This document shows, in pieces, positions 44,384 through 53,549 of a DNA stretch of 64,000 bases. The stretch comes from Chryseobacterium gleum (GTDB lineage: Bacteria; Bacteroidota; Bacteroidia; Flavobacteriales_D; Sanyastnellaceae), in assembly GCA_945881835.1 (NCBI GenBank), contig CAMCVP010000001.1, positions 600,761-664,760 of the forward strand. The letters are read 5' to 3'. Within the stretch, counting starts at the first letter, position 1. The number at the start of each line of letters is the position of its first letter. Both the position numbers and the translations under genes were made by a program. The notes under the pieces were generated by a model. It had not been told where the DNA came from. It did no database searches and was given only the letters and a program-made list of their open reading frames with translations.

Positions 44384-45175
44384 TTATTTCTCTAAGTTTT
44401 CAAGAACAGACATTTTTCGCATTTCGCCCGTTTCACGCTGAATGTAGAACAATTCACCATTGCATATCAGCCACGTGTTTTTGTCGTTTAAATTGGTCAA
44501 ATCGAAATAACTCAATATGCGCGGAGCAGCCTCGCTGTTTTTCCATTCGTACAATATGTTTTCCATTCGGAAATAAATACAGTCATTCCACAGATACACA
44601 GGGTCACTGGTATTGAATTGGCTTTGTGACTCGAGTGTTCCAAAAAGTGAAAACAATAAAATTCCTTTTTCAGAATCAATGAAATAAACACGCTGACCAC
44701 TTTCAATAATTTGTTTGGGTTGAAGTGTAGACTTCGTCAAGTAGGAAAGATACGCTGACCTACTCAGCACTTCAAACTGCCTATTTGTTCGAATGAGCGT
44801 GCTTAAATTAGCGTCATACATCCACAATGCGTCTCCTTTCGACCCCGCAACACACGTGATTTGCCCTTGAAAGCGTTCGTTCAAAAAAACAGGTTCTTCC
44901 AGCACGTTGAGCGTGTTATCTAAAAAAACGAGTGAACCTTGATCCTCAAAGAAAAGAAAAGGGACCAAGGGATTTGTTAAATCTAATTGAGCAGATGTCC
45001 CGTATTGTAGGGTGCTCAGTCTATAGTCTAGGTTGAAGTTTGAACTGTGCTTTGTTATGTGGTCGGAATAAATTTCGTAAGTGTTTCCAAGCGCATCACA
45101 CTGCACGCGATGTTGCGCTTGTATGCCGAATACAAGCGCAAATAGGCACGTTGAAATTACAAAGCACGTTTTCAT
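44384..45175 (-). CDS. Secreted protein of unknown function, beta-propeller-like
   Basis: 263 residues with a signal peptide (MKTCFVISTCLFALVFGIQA). The rest alternates short beta strands with phrases such as GSLVFLDNTLNVLEEPVFLNE, GDALWMYDANLSTLIRTNRQF and GQRVYFIDSEKGILLFSLFG, the pattern of a beta-propeller reading 'value-of-state' blades. No T9SS sorting domain, so probably periplasmic. Its start overlaps the GH3 gene stop by 4 nt (ATGA), indicating co-translation. Function unknown. Confidence 0.78.
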   Translation of the reverse strand: MKTCFVISTCLFALVFGIQAQHRVQCDALGNTYEIYSDHITKHSSNFNLDYRLSTLQYGTSAQLDLTNPLVPFLFFEDQGSLVFLDNTLNVLEEPVFLNERFQGQITCVAGSKGDALWMYDANLSTLIRTNRQFEVLSRSAYLSYLTKSTLQPKQIIESGQRVYFIDSEKGILLFSLFGTLESQSQFNTSDPVYLWNDCIYFRMENILYEWKNSEAAPRILSYFDLTNLNDKNTWLICNGELFYIQRETGEMRKMSVLENLEK

Positions 45176-46677
45176 TTATTCAATTCAATTAATTCTTCCA
45201 ACCACACGCGATCCGTTGCTAATCTAGGTATTTTATGCTGTCCGCCTAACTTGTTTCGTTGCTTCAACCAAGTATAAAACACATCTTTCTTCCCCCTATG
45301 TACAATGGGAAATCCCAAATTCAAATTTGTGTTTCGCTTCGCGTCATAATCTGAATTTTCATCGCGTAGGTTTTCATCTAACAAAAAACTAAAACGGTCA
45401 AAATCGAAATCATTGTTCTCAAATTCAATAAACCATTCATGCGCTGCGGTTTCATTTTCTTTCGGGAAGGAAGGAGCAACGGTAAATTCTACTACATGTA
45501 TGTTCATGTGCGCGCAGGTCCTGCGCAAAGCACTCTCCGCATTTTCAACCATGAGTTCTTCGCCGGTGAGGTTAATGAACTGCTTCGTCCTGCCAACAAT
45601 ACGAAATCGGAAAGGGTAGAGGTGTGTAAAGCGAATGGTGTCACCTATTAGATATCTCCAGAGACCGGTATTGGTTGTAATGACAAGCGCATAAACGCGA
45701 TTGAGTTCTACTTCTTCAAGAGAAAGGGCTTTAGGTTTTTCGCTACTCAATTCTTCGAGCGGAATGAATTCGTAATACACACCATAATCCAACATCAAAA
45801 GCATTTCATTTGAATTCAATTGATCTTGAATCCCGAAGAATCCTTCACTGGCATTATACGTTTCGAAAAAATCTGTTGTGCCATTGGGAAGAATTGCGTT
45901 GAACTGTTCGCGATAAGGCGCGAAGCTTATTCCTCCATGCATGTACATCTGAAGGTTCGGCCATACTTCATGTATGTGATTAGCTTTCTTCAACTCTAAA
46001 ATTCGTCGAAGTAGGAGTAGCGTCCAACTTGGCACTCCCGAAAGCACGCGCACGTCTTCATTCATGGTGTTCAGCGCCATTGCATCGAGTTTCTCTTCCC
46101 AATTGTCCATAAGCGAAATCTCTCGCTGAGGAACGCGTTTCATTTCCACCCAGAAAGGTAAATTTGAAATAATAATTCCGCTTAAGTCGCCAATGGTGTT
46201 TTCTTCCTCCTCACTCATTTTCGTGCTTCCTCCAACAATCAGTGTTTTTCCGGAAAACAAATCGGCGTTTTCACGCAATTGGTAGAATATGGCGAGCAGA
46301 TCTTTCCCACCCTTGTAATGTCCTTCTTCTAAATTTTCATTTGAAATCGGAATGAATTTACTTCGACTGTTTGTGGTTCCCGAACTTTTCGCAAACCACC
46401 TTGTCTTTCCGGGCCAAAGCACATTCCCTTCTCCCTGAATCATTTTTTCGATATACGGAAAATGTTCTTCATAAGAGCGAATGGGAATAGCGTTACGAAA
46501 GTCTTCAATGGAGTGAATATTTTCGAATTTGTGTTCTTTCCCGAATGCAGTTAGTGCGGCTTCGTCAATGAGTTTTTGACGAATTTCCTCTTGCACTTCT
46601 ATAGGGTATTGCTTGAACAACTCCATTTGGTGAAGTCGCTTCTTGATTACCCATCCGAATACTGTATTTCCCGCCAT
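45172..46677 (-). CDS. GH3 auxin-responsive promoter family protein (acyl-adenylating)
   Basis: 501 residues from MAGNTVFGWVIKKRLHQMELF. Bacterial member of the GH3 family, ANL-type enzymes that adenylate a carboxylic acid and transfer it to an amine or thiol. Motifs: FAKSSGTTNSRSKFIPIS (ATP loop, about 100-117), SGVPSWTLLLLRRI, MYMHGGISFAPYREQF, ETYNASEGFFGIQ and GLWRYLIGDTIRFT. A purine-rich AAGGAG lies 3 nt before the ATG, unusual for this organism; an in-frame TTG 6 codons upstream is rejected. The acceptor is unknown. Coupled to the downstream secreted protein. Confidence 0.88.
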   Translation of the reverse strand: MAGNTVFGWVIKKRLHQMELFKQYPIEVQEEIRQKLIDEAALTAFGKEHKFENIHSIEDFRNAIPIRSYEEHFPYIEKMIQGEGNVLWPGKTRWFAKSSGTTNSRSKFIPISNENLEEGHYKGGKDLLAIFYQLRENADLFSGKTLIVGGSTKMSEEEENTIGDLSGIIISNLPFWVEMKRVPQREISLMDNWEEKLDAMALNTMNEDVRVLSGVPSWTLLLLRRILELKKANHIHEVWPNLQMYMHGGISFAPYREQFNAILPNGTTDFFETYNASEGFFGIQDQLNSNEMLLMLDYGVYYEFIPLEELSSEKPKALSLEEVELNRVYALVITTNTGLWRYLIGDTIRFTHLYPFRFRIVGRTKQFINLTGEELMVENAESALRRTCAHMNIHVVEFTVAPSFPKENETAAHEWFIEFENNDFDFDRFSFLLDENLRDENSDYDAKRNTNLNLGFPIVHRGKKDVFYTWLKQRNKLGGQHKIPRLATDRVWLEELIELNK

Positions 46678-46700
46678 AGTCTCCTTTTGCTTCAAACAAA

Positions 46701-46731
46701 AATGCCCTCTAAGATAATTCTAGAGGGCATT
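46701..46731 (-). terminator. Terminator of the T9SS type B protein gene
   Basis: AATGCCCTCTA - 9-nt loop - TAGAGGGCATT, 11-bp perfect stem followed on the minus strand by TTTGTTTG, 19 nt after the stop at 46750. Confidence 0.82.
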
Positions 46732-46749
46732 GCTGTAAAAAGATTTTTG

Positions 46750-49700
46750 TTAGCGAATCAAATTCAAGTGTCCTTGAATTTCAAAGCGTTCACCTGTCGT
46801 TTTCGAAACAACAATAGCCGTCCAGTTGTATACTCCTTCCGGACAATAGTAAGCGCCGTTGTATGTATTTCCTGTCCAAGCAGATTCTGGATCAGTTGTG
46901 CTAAAAACAATGTCTCCCCAGCGATTGAATACTTCCAATTTGAAGCGCGTTTCATCAATATCGCTGCCAAGCATCATTACCACGTCGTTCAATCCGTCGT
47001 TATTCGGAGTGAATGTATTAGGAAGATAATATTGGAAGATGTTTCGAATAATAATTTCGCCTTCAATGAAATCAGTGCATCCGTTCACATCTGTAACAGT
47101 TAAACGAATTGGATATTCTCCACCTGTACCTTGCGGAAAGGTGAAAGTTGGATTTTGTGCTGAAGAAGTTCCTAGCGGTGCTCCGATGTTGAAGATCCAG
47201 TCGTAAGTCACAATGTTGCCAAGCGATTGGTCGGTGAAGTTGATAACAGTGTTGTTCGCGTCTGTGGGCTGCGGATCTGCAATGTATCCTGCCACTGGTG
47301 GATCGAAGGATGTCAAGAAGTTAGGAATAGTAGTACTGTATGTACAGCCAATACTTGTTACAACAGACAGAGTCACATCATAGACTCCAGGTGTAGCAAA
47401 GTTTAGATCAAGTTGATCTTGATTTAATTGGTAGGTTCCATCACTAATTTCCCACGCCATATTTTGATAGGTAGTCGGATCGGTCGTGTTTATTAAGGTT
47501 AGCGTCTCCGGCCAACAATTCGATGGGTCGGGTGAAGTAAATGTAACGGTTACATCAGGAGCAACATCTACGTTAAAGCATTGAGTAATTGTATATCCGC
47601 AGTCGTCAACCACGGTTAAACAAGCTTGCCCACTCACAGTTGGATTAATCAATGCATCTGGAGTGTTCGCCACAACGGTTCCATTGTAAGTCCACTCATA
47701 AGTAAACGGAGCCTGTCCGGAAGCTTGAGTCAATTGATCCAAGTTCAAATCGCCCATGTAACAAATGGCAGTGTCGTTTGCAATGGTCATAGTTGTAGGA
47801 CCAGCGAATGCAATGTTTAATGTCGAGAACAATGAACATGATCCAAGCGTCACCGTATAGGTATAGTTTCCAGAAGGCATCGTCAATGGATCGAAAATGC
47901 CAAAAGGAACAGACGCATTGCTTGGGTTGGTCCAGACTCCGGTGGTTACAGGCGTGCCACCCAATTGAGTAAGCATGTCGAACGCAGGGTCTGTAGAACA
48001 AATGTTTATTGAGTTGTCTATTCCAGGATCACCAACAGGGTCAATGCTAACAATAGCTTGATCGGTGCTAGCGCAATCGGGGTGACCAACAGGATAACCC
48101 ACTAAGGTGTAAGTGGTTTGCTGATCCAACGAACTCATGGTTGGTTGTGGAATATTTGGATTGTTCAAATTTGCAGAAGGTGTCCATTCCCATGTGTATT
48201 GAGGGCCGCCGTTGGTGCAGTTAACGTCATATGTCCAAGGTTGGTAAGAACCGCTTGAGCAAGCCACCGAACCATCAGCCGTAAAGGTCACCGTAATACA
48301 TCCAGTTGGATTAGTCGCTGTCCATGATTGTCCAGTTGCATCTCCCGTATTCCAGTTGCCAATTTGCGGATAAGTGGCGTCAGGTCCATCATAGACATTG
48401 AATGTCTCAAAGAATCCTTCCATTTGCCCAGAAATAAAATCAAAAGTCATAAAGGAAACACCATCATTCTGAACGTCGGGGCAGAAGGTCCAGGTAAAGT
48501 TTTCTCCGTTGTTGTAACAATAATTAAAGACACCTCCATCAGTGGCACAACTCGGTGTTGGTATACCTTGGAATCCCCCTTGAAGGGTCAAGTCTCCACA
48601 AGAATAAACCAAATCAGGACCAGCGGTAATGGTAAGTGGCTCCGTGAATGTTATTTGAATGGTTGAGTCGAAAGAACAGCCGAAGTTGTTTACTACATGG
48701 TAGGTGTAATCATACGTTCCTGGTCCTGGTGGATCAATGGTTGCGATATCAGCGTCGGCATCAATAACAACGATATTCGGACCCGTCCAGTATGAAGAGT
48801 CAGAGTCAATACCAATGGATGGAGTGAACGTTGTGATTCCAGGGAATAGAGCTGGATTAAAATTAATTCCCCAATAGAAGATGTATCCGTTGTCAATGGC
48901 AAGATTATCTGTTACGGTAAATGTCCAAGCCCCGTTTAGCGGACAGCCAACTAAGTCGCACATGTTTCCTGCGGCTGAATATGTCCCAGGAGTTAGAGAA
49001 TTTCCGGGAGTCGGTCCACCCGTAGGAGTGGTTAATCCACCTGCAGAAGCTTGTCCCCACGTTCCTGTGGTTGAAGTTGGTGCCCAGTAATAATCTGAAC
49101 CAACGCCAGGATTTGTAGATCCGTCATCAATAGCTTCTCCAAGGAATGTTCCACCTCCGCCATTGGTTCCCCATGTTACCAAGTCAACGGTTGTTCCATC
49201 TGGACAAGTGATTGAGATACCTAGATCCCCCATATAGCTATGTTCCATATTTACCATAACGCTGTACAAATCGGCGCATGTTGCAAGGGTAGCCCCAGCC
49301 TCGAAGAAATCGAAATTCAAAGATGTTGAGTACGAGAATCCTGCACCATCCGCCAAATAAGTCGTTCCAGCAACTACTTGAGGAGGAAGAGCCGTCCACT
49401 GGGTACTCTGAGAAGAACCTTGTAAAATAACTTGCTCACCAAAACATGTTGTCTCGGTAATATTATTCAATTCAGGGAAAGTAGGAATGGTTGAAACCAA
49501 TACTTGAAGCGGTGTTGTGTTCAAACTTTGGCAACCGTTGTTATCCTCAACAGTAAGTGTCACAACGTATTCCCCGGGCTCATTGAACGTATGTGAAGTT
49601 AATTGTCCCGATAAACTATCAATAGAGCCATCGTCGAAATTCCAGAAGTACTGTTCAAGCGTAAAACCAGGTTCGGCGAAAGATCCTACACCACTGAAAT

Positions 49701-50253
49701 CAATTTCATCACCAATGCATATTGAGACAGACTGTTCCGGCCCAACAGGAGAAGGATTCGAAATAACTGAGTTTTGTGTTGGTGGAGCGCAAGGGGTAGT
49801 ACAAGAAATTGCAGCTTCGAATCCAGGAGAAGTTGCGTTGGCATTTCCATTGTCAGAAAAAACAACCGTTAAACATCCTGAAGGGTTGTTTACTGTTCCG
49901 GTAACTTGGAGACCCTGTAAGGTGTTTCCGGTGTAGCTTCCTAATTGGGCAGCACTCGTGTTCGGTCCATCGAAAATAGTGAAGTAGTCACTGTTGTTTC
50001 CGTTAGGAGAAGTCTGCAAGGCAAATGCAGAAAAGTCAAGTTGAATAACATCGCCTGGGGTATCTGGGCAAATGGTCATTGTGTAGTTGGCGTCGGGATA
50101 AGGATTTCCACCACCCGCATCGAACAATGATCCTGAGCAAGTTGAAATCGTAGTCGTGCTCATGCAGTAGTTGCCAGGAACGCCGCAATCTAATTGAGCA
50201 AAAGCCGATGACGAAATGACAAAAAGGAAAGCTACGGATAAGAATTTATTCAT
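46750..50253 (-). CDS. Giant surface protein with PKD/CUB-like domains and gliding-motility (T9SS type B) sorting domain
   Basis: 1167 residues, secreted. Signal peptide MNKFLSVAFLFVISSSAFAQ. In order: CUB-like region (about 30-150, FTIFDGPNTSAAQLGSY), PKD domain (about 170-250, QYFWNFDDGSIDSLSGQ), a proprotein-convertase P-like beta domain (about 325-475, SYMGDLGISITCPDG), a second CUB-like region (about 565-680, FNVYDGPDATYPQIG), Ig/PKD repeats to about 1070, and the C-terminal YLPNTFTPNNDGLNDVV...NRWGDIVF...GVYNWTAIV domain of gliding-motility-associated type B cargo. Likely an adhesin. It lies directly downstream of the ECF sigma / PKD membrane protein pair, which may control it. Confidence 0.88.
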   Translation of the reverse strand: MNKFLSVAFLFVISSSAFAQLDCGVPGNYCMSTTTISTCSGSLFDAGGGNPYPDANYTMTICPDTPGDVIQLDFSAFALQTSPNGNNSDYFTIFDGPNTSAAQLGSYTGNTLQGLQVTGTVNNPSGCLTVVFSDNGNANATSPGFEAAISCTTPCAPPTQNSVISNPSPVGPEQSVSICIGDEIDFSGVGSFAEPGFTLEQYFWNFDDGSIDSLSGQLTSHTFNEPGEYVVTLTVEDNNGCQSLNTTPLQVLVSTIPTFPELNNITETTCFGEQVILQGSSQSTQWTALPPQVVAGTTYLADGAGFSYSTSLNFDFFEAGATLATCADLYSVMVNMEHSYMGDLGISITCPDGTTVDLVTWGTNGGGGTFLGEAIDDGSTNPGVGSDYYWAPTSTTGTWGQASAGGLTTPTGGPTPGNSLTPGTYSAAGNMCDLVGCPLNGAWTFTVTDNLAIDNGYIFYWGINFNPALFPGITTFTPSIGIDSDSSYWTGPNIVVIDADADIATIDPPGPGTYDYTYHVVNNFGCSFDSTIQITFTEPLTITAGPDLVYSCGDLTLQGGFQGIPTPSCATDGGVFNYCYNNGENFTWTFCPDVQNDGVSFMTFDFISGQMEGFFETFNVYDGPDATYPQIGNWNTGDATGQSWTATNPTGCITVTFTADGSVACSSGSYQPWTYDVNCTNGGPQYTWEWTPSANLNNPNIPQPTMSSLDQQTTYTLVGYPVGHPDCASTDQAIVSIDPVGDPGIDNSINICSTDPAFDMLTQLGGTPVTTGVWTNPSNASVPFGIFDPLTMPSGNYTYTVTLGSCSLFSTLNIAFAGPTTMTIANDTAICYMGDLNLDQLTQASGQAPFTYEWTYNGTVVANTPDALINPTVSGQACLTVVDDCGYTITQCFNVDVAPDVTVTFTSPDPSNCWPETLTLINTTDPTTYQNMAWEISDGTYQLNQDQLDLNFATPGVYDVTLSVVTSIGCTYSTTIPNFLTSFDPPVAGYIADPQPTDANNTVINFTDQSLGNIVTYDWIFNIGAPLGTSSAQNPTFTFPQGTGGEYPIRLTVTDVNGCTDFIEGEIIIRNIFQYYLPNTFTPNNDGLNDVVMMLGSDIDETRFKLEVFNRWGDIVFSTTDPESAWTGNTYNGAYYCPEGVYNWTAIVVSKTTGERFEIQGHLNLIR

Positions 50254-50380
50254 TCTTGAAGTTGATTTAGTTTATTGACGCATTTGCACAACAAATGGTT
50301 GCACGGAATTGTCATAAAATACAGCGACGCGAAATTAACAAAATATTGGCCTACTTTTTACAAGAAATAGCACAAACAAA

Positions 50381-50400
50381 AGGGCCTTCGAAAAGGCCCT
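50381..50400 (-). terminator. Terminator of the sigma factor / PKD membrane protein unit
   Basis: AGGGCCTT - CGAA - AAGGCCCT, 8-bp stem followed on the minus strand by TTTGTTTG, 25 nt after the stop at 50425. Confidence 0.85.
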
Positions 50401-50424
50401 GATGTTAGGTATTTGAGGTTTTGG

Positions 50425-51675
50425 TTAAGGTACAATTGTAAGTGTTCCACTATAATAACGAGCGTCATTTCCATCTTCACCATAGATCAAAACGATCCAA
50501 GGAAATTGTTGTCCAGCGGTTGCTTTTTTTCCAGCCTTCATTTCACCTTTCCAAACTTTCGCTTTCGAGGTTGATTCAAATATAATGTTCTCACCATCAT
50601 AAATAGAAAGTTTGAATCTGTTACCCCCTTTTTTTAGTGCGTCTGGCATGAAGGTAATTTCTTGTTCGCTCATTTTTAAAACTGCCCCTAGGTTGAAGTC
50701 TGCGTTCACCTGAACTATTTTGACTTGTTCGTCTTTACATCCGAATGCATTTTGCACTTCAAGAATTACAGGTTGTTTCCCCTTTGAGTTGTATATTACG
50801 CTAGGAGAAACTTCAGTTGAACTTCGGTTTTCAGTGAATCTCCAAACAAAACTATTTGCGTTAACACTTGTGTTAACAAATTTCGCAGTTGGTTCTCCAA
50901 CAGGGCTATTTGTGTAAGACCACTCGAAATCCGCTTCAGGCTTAGGATTGATGGTAATCAAATCGCGCATTGCAATGGTTGAGATTTGTCCGTCGTTCGG
51001 ATTCGTTACAGACAACGACACATCAAACGTTCCAGCTTTCTTGTAAATGTGAACGGGATTCTCTTGATTCGAGAAACTTCCATCACCGAAATTCCACAAG
51101 TAACTGCCGTTTTTCGGGCTGTTCTTGGCAGTGAAGTTCACTTCTGTTCCAGCGCACGCTGTGCGTATGCTTGGCTCAATAAATAACGATTTGTTTTTAA
51201 TCTCAACACGCTCAGCAGTTTCGGGGCTGTTCTCAATTACCTCAGAATTGGATGAACGCGCGTCTGAAACTTCTTTTGAGTTTGAATTCTTGTTTTCGGA
51301 TTCACTTTTTAATGAAGCTGAGGAGGAGTTGATCACATCATTATTGAATTCAGTAATGATATCAGAAATACCAGATTCTCTGTTAGCATCTACATCTGTT
51401 GCACGCGGAATAGCTACGTTATTGGCAACTTCAGTTGCATTTGGTGTTGAATTTAAAGCAACTTTATTCTCGTTAGAGATAACCAAGTATCCTGAAACAC
51501 CTACAATTACGGTCACGGCTGCAACACCACCCCAGAATGCTAAACTTGCAATTAATCGCTTGCGCAAAATGCGTCGACTAACTTGCGTCCACTCCGAAGA
51601 ACTATAAGGCAACTCATAATTCTTATAAGCGTCTTGTATTCCTTGCTCAAATTTGTCCAACGGGTTACGATTCAT
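50425..51675 (-). CDS. Single-pass membrane protein with extracytoplasmic PKD domains, possible anti-sigma factor
   Basis: 416 residues. Residues 1-40 are cytosolic (MNRNPLDKFEQGIQDAYKNY), one transmembrane helix spans about 42-66, and the rest is outside: Ser/Glu/Asn-rich stalk to about 165, a PKD domain (about 170-245, YLWNFGDGSFSNQENPVHIYKKAG), a second PKD-like domain (about 250-325) and a C-terminal beta domain (about 335-416) reminiscent of a reduced type B T9SS sorting domain (KVWKGEM..., WIVLIYGEDGNDARYYSG). Its start overlaps the ECF sigma gene by 11 nt. Position and topology suggest an anti-sigma factor that binds the sigma factor through its short N-terminus; no zinc-binding anti-sigma motif is visible. 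Confidence 0.75.
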   Translation of the reverse strand: MNRNPLDKFEQGIQDAYKNYELPYSSSEWTQVSRRILRKRLIASLAFWGGVAAVTVIVGVSGYLVISNENKVALNSTPNATEVANNVAIPRATDVDANRESGISDIITEFNNDVINSSSASLKSESENKNSNSKEVSDARSSNSEVIENSPETAERVEIKNKSLFIEPSIRTACAGTEVNFTAKNSPKNGSYLWNFGDGSFSNQENPVHIYKKAGTFDVSLSVTNPNDGQISTIAMRDLITINPKPEADFEWSYTNSPVGEPTAKFVNTSVNANSFVWRFTENRSSTEVSPSVIYNSKGKQPVILEVQNAFGCKDEQVKIVQVNADFNLGAVLKMSEQEITFMPDALKKGGNRFKLSIYDGENIIFESTSKAKVWKGEMKAGKKATAGQQFPWIVLIYGEDGNDARYYSGTLTIVP

Positions 51676-52243
51676 TCGCCGCGTTAATTTTATTTTTTAA
51701 TAATATCTTTTTCATGTTCTTCTTGGCCTTGGCGTAGTTACTTTTTGAAGTCCCTAAACTAATGCCCAGTTTCTCACTAATTTCTTGGTGAGAAAAATTT
51801 TCGAAGACATACAAGTTGAAAACTGTACGATAGACAGGTGTCAAATGTTGCATGGCTTCAACGATGTGGTGGGGTTGAAAGTCGTAAATGTCTGATTCCT
51901 GCTCATCTTCCTCATCTGCACTTTCTTCAACAAAGTGCTTAGAATTTTCTAAGTCAAGGTCCACGTGGTGCTTCTTCTTTCGATATTGGTCAATTGATAA
52001 ATTCACCATGATTCGCCTTATCCATCCCTCCAGGGAACCATTTCCCTCGAATTTTTCCAAGCTAGAAAAAACTTTAATGAAACCGTCCTGCACCATGTCT
52101 TTCGCCTCATCTGTAGAACTTGCATAGCGCAAGCAAACAGCTTTCATTTTCCCATAATACATTTTATATACAGCATGTTGGCTTCGGCTGTCTCCTTTAA
52201 GGCAGCCGTCAATCAGTTCTTGTTGGGAGCGTTCTGTTGACAC
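51665..52243 (-). CDS. ECF-type RNA polymerase sigma factor (sigma-70 family)
   Basis: About 192 residues. Region 2 (about 28-95: YKMYYGKMKAVCLRYASSTDEAKDMVQDGFIKVFSSLEKF ... WIRRIMVNLSIDQYR) and region 4 (about 130-185: HLTPVYRTVFNLYVFENFSHQEISEKLGISLGTSKSNYAKAKK) are complete. An acidic linker (EESADEEDEQESD) separates them. No ATG is available at the N-terminus: adjacent TTG (52246) and GTG (52243) codons are the candidate starts, GTG preferred. Forms a unit with the PKD membrane protein through an 11-nt overlap. Confidence 0.88.
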   Translation of the reverse strand: MSTERSQQELIDGCLKGDSRSQHAVYKMYYGKMKAVCLRYASSTDEAKDMVQDGFIKVFSSLEKFEGNGSLEGWIRRIMVNLSIDQYRKKKHHVDLDLENSKHFVEESADEEDEQESDIYDFQPHHIVEAMQHLTPVYRTVFNLYVFENFSHQEISEKLGISLGTSKSNYAKAKKNMKKILLKNKINAANES

Positions 52244-52352
52244 CAATAATTTGTGTTAAGACGAGATTAAGTTCAAGGGTTGCCTCGAAGGACTTTAGTC
52301 AAATGTAATTCTTTCTTTTTGTTTTGTTGAACCTATTTCGTTTTGTCTCGCC

Positions 52353-52360
52353 TAATTTTG
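52353..52360 (+). promoter_or_regulatory. Predicted -7 promoter box of mnmA, 4 nt before ATG
   Basis: TAATTTTG followed by CAAC and ATG 52365; exact TAnnTTTG, predicts a leaderless mRNA. Confidence 0.6.
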
Positions 52361-52364
52361 CAAC

Positions 52365-53549
52365 ATGAAAAGGGTAGTGGTTGGTTTATCGGGCGGGGTA
52401 GATTCTGCGGTTACCGCGCACTTGCTTATTGAGCAAGGCTATGAGGTAATTGCAGTTTTTATGCGGAATTGGCACGATGAGACAGTCGTTATTAATAATG
52501 AATGCCCTTGGATTACCGATTCGAACGATGCCATGCTCGTTGCAGAGCACCTGGGAATTCCCTTTCACGTATTAGACCTCAGCGTTGAATATCGCGAGCG
52601 TATTGTTGAGTATATGTTTCATGAATACGAGTTGGGAAGAACTCCTAATCCAGATGTCTTGTGTAACAGAGAGATCAAATTCGATGTGTTTCTTAAGGCA
52701 GCTGAACAACTCAAGGCAGATTTCGTAGCAACCGGACATTACGTTCGCAAATCTGAAACAGTTGAGAATGGGGTTACTCATTACCATTTGCTTGCAGGGG
52801 CCGACGCAAACAAAGACCAAAGCTATTTCTTGTGTCAGTTGAATCAAACCCAATTAAGCAAAGCTCTTTTTCCAATCGGAGAATTAACGAAGCCTGAGGT
52901 GCGCCTTATTGCAGCCGAACTCCAACTTCCGAACGCGGATAAAAAAGATTCTCAAGGTTTATGTTTCATTGGGAAAGTAAAACTTCCCGTTTTCCTTCAG
53001 CAACAATTAGCTCCAAAAAAAGGAAGAGTCTTGCGTTTAAAAGACGAGTTCCTTCCACAATTGAACGAGTTAGTTGAAGAAACATCATTGGATCCTAAAG
53101 CACTTTCTCGTCCACAAGTGTTTACTCCCGAAATGTGCGACGATGTTGGAGAACACAACGGAGCACATTATTATACTGTTGGTCAGAGAAGAGGGTTGGG
53201 AATTGGCGGACAAGCTATTCCATTGTTTGTGGTTGCTATTGATGTGGAAAAGAATGTAGTGTACTCGGCTCAAGGGGAAACCCACCCAGCTCTAGCAAGA
53301 AGAGGTCTAGCCATTCGCAATGAAGAGGCACATTGGATTCAAGAAAACTTAAAACCGAATCAAGGTCAGGTTTTAGAAGTCGCCTGTCGAATAAGATACA
53401 GACAGCCACTTTTCAAGGCAAATGTCTCGGTTGGAAATGAATTCACCTACGTAATTTTTCACGAAACGCAATTCGGCGTGGCCAAGGGCCAGTTCGCCGC
53501 TTTTTATATTGGAGAGGAATTAATTGGAAGCGGGGCAATTTATGAATAA
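52365..53549 (+). CDS. mnmA: tRNA-uridine 2-sulfurtransferase MnmA
   Basis: Thiolates U34 of Glu, Gln and Lys tRNAs using persulfide sulfur and ATP. 394 residues. PP-loop VVVGLSGGVDSAV (4-16), NPDVLCNREIKF with catalytic Cys100, KDQSYFLCQL, the second catalytic Cys in QGLCFIGKV (about 203), and HYYTVGQRRGLGIGG. It is about 25-30 residues longer than E. coli MnmA because of an insert around 220-255 usual in Bacteroidota. The last 8 nt overlap the following T9SS gene. Confidence 0.95.
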   Translation: MKRVVVGLSGGVDSAVTAHLLIEQGYEVIAVFMRNWHDETVVINNECPWITDSNDAMLVAEHLGIPFHVLDLSVEYRERIVEYMFHEYELGRTPNPDVLCNREIKFDVFLKAAEQLKADFVATGHYVRKSETVENGVTHYHLLAGADANKDQSYFLCQLNQTQLSKALFPIGELTKPEVRLIAAELQLPNADKKDSQGLCFIGKVKLPVFLQQQLAPKKGRVLRLKDEFLPQLNELVEETSLDPKALSRPQVFTPEMCDDVGEHNGAHYYTVGQRRGLGIGGQAIPLFVVAIDVEKNVVYSAQGETHPALARRGLAIRNEEAHWIQENLKPNQGQVLEVACRIRYRQPLFKANVSVGNEFTYVIFHETQFGVAKGQFAAFYIGEELIGSGAIYE

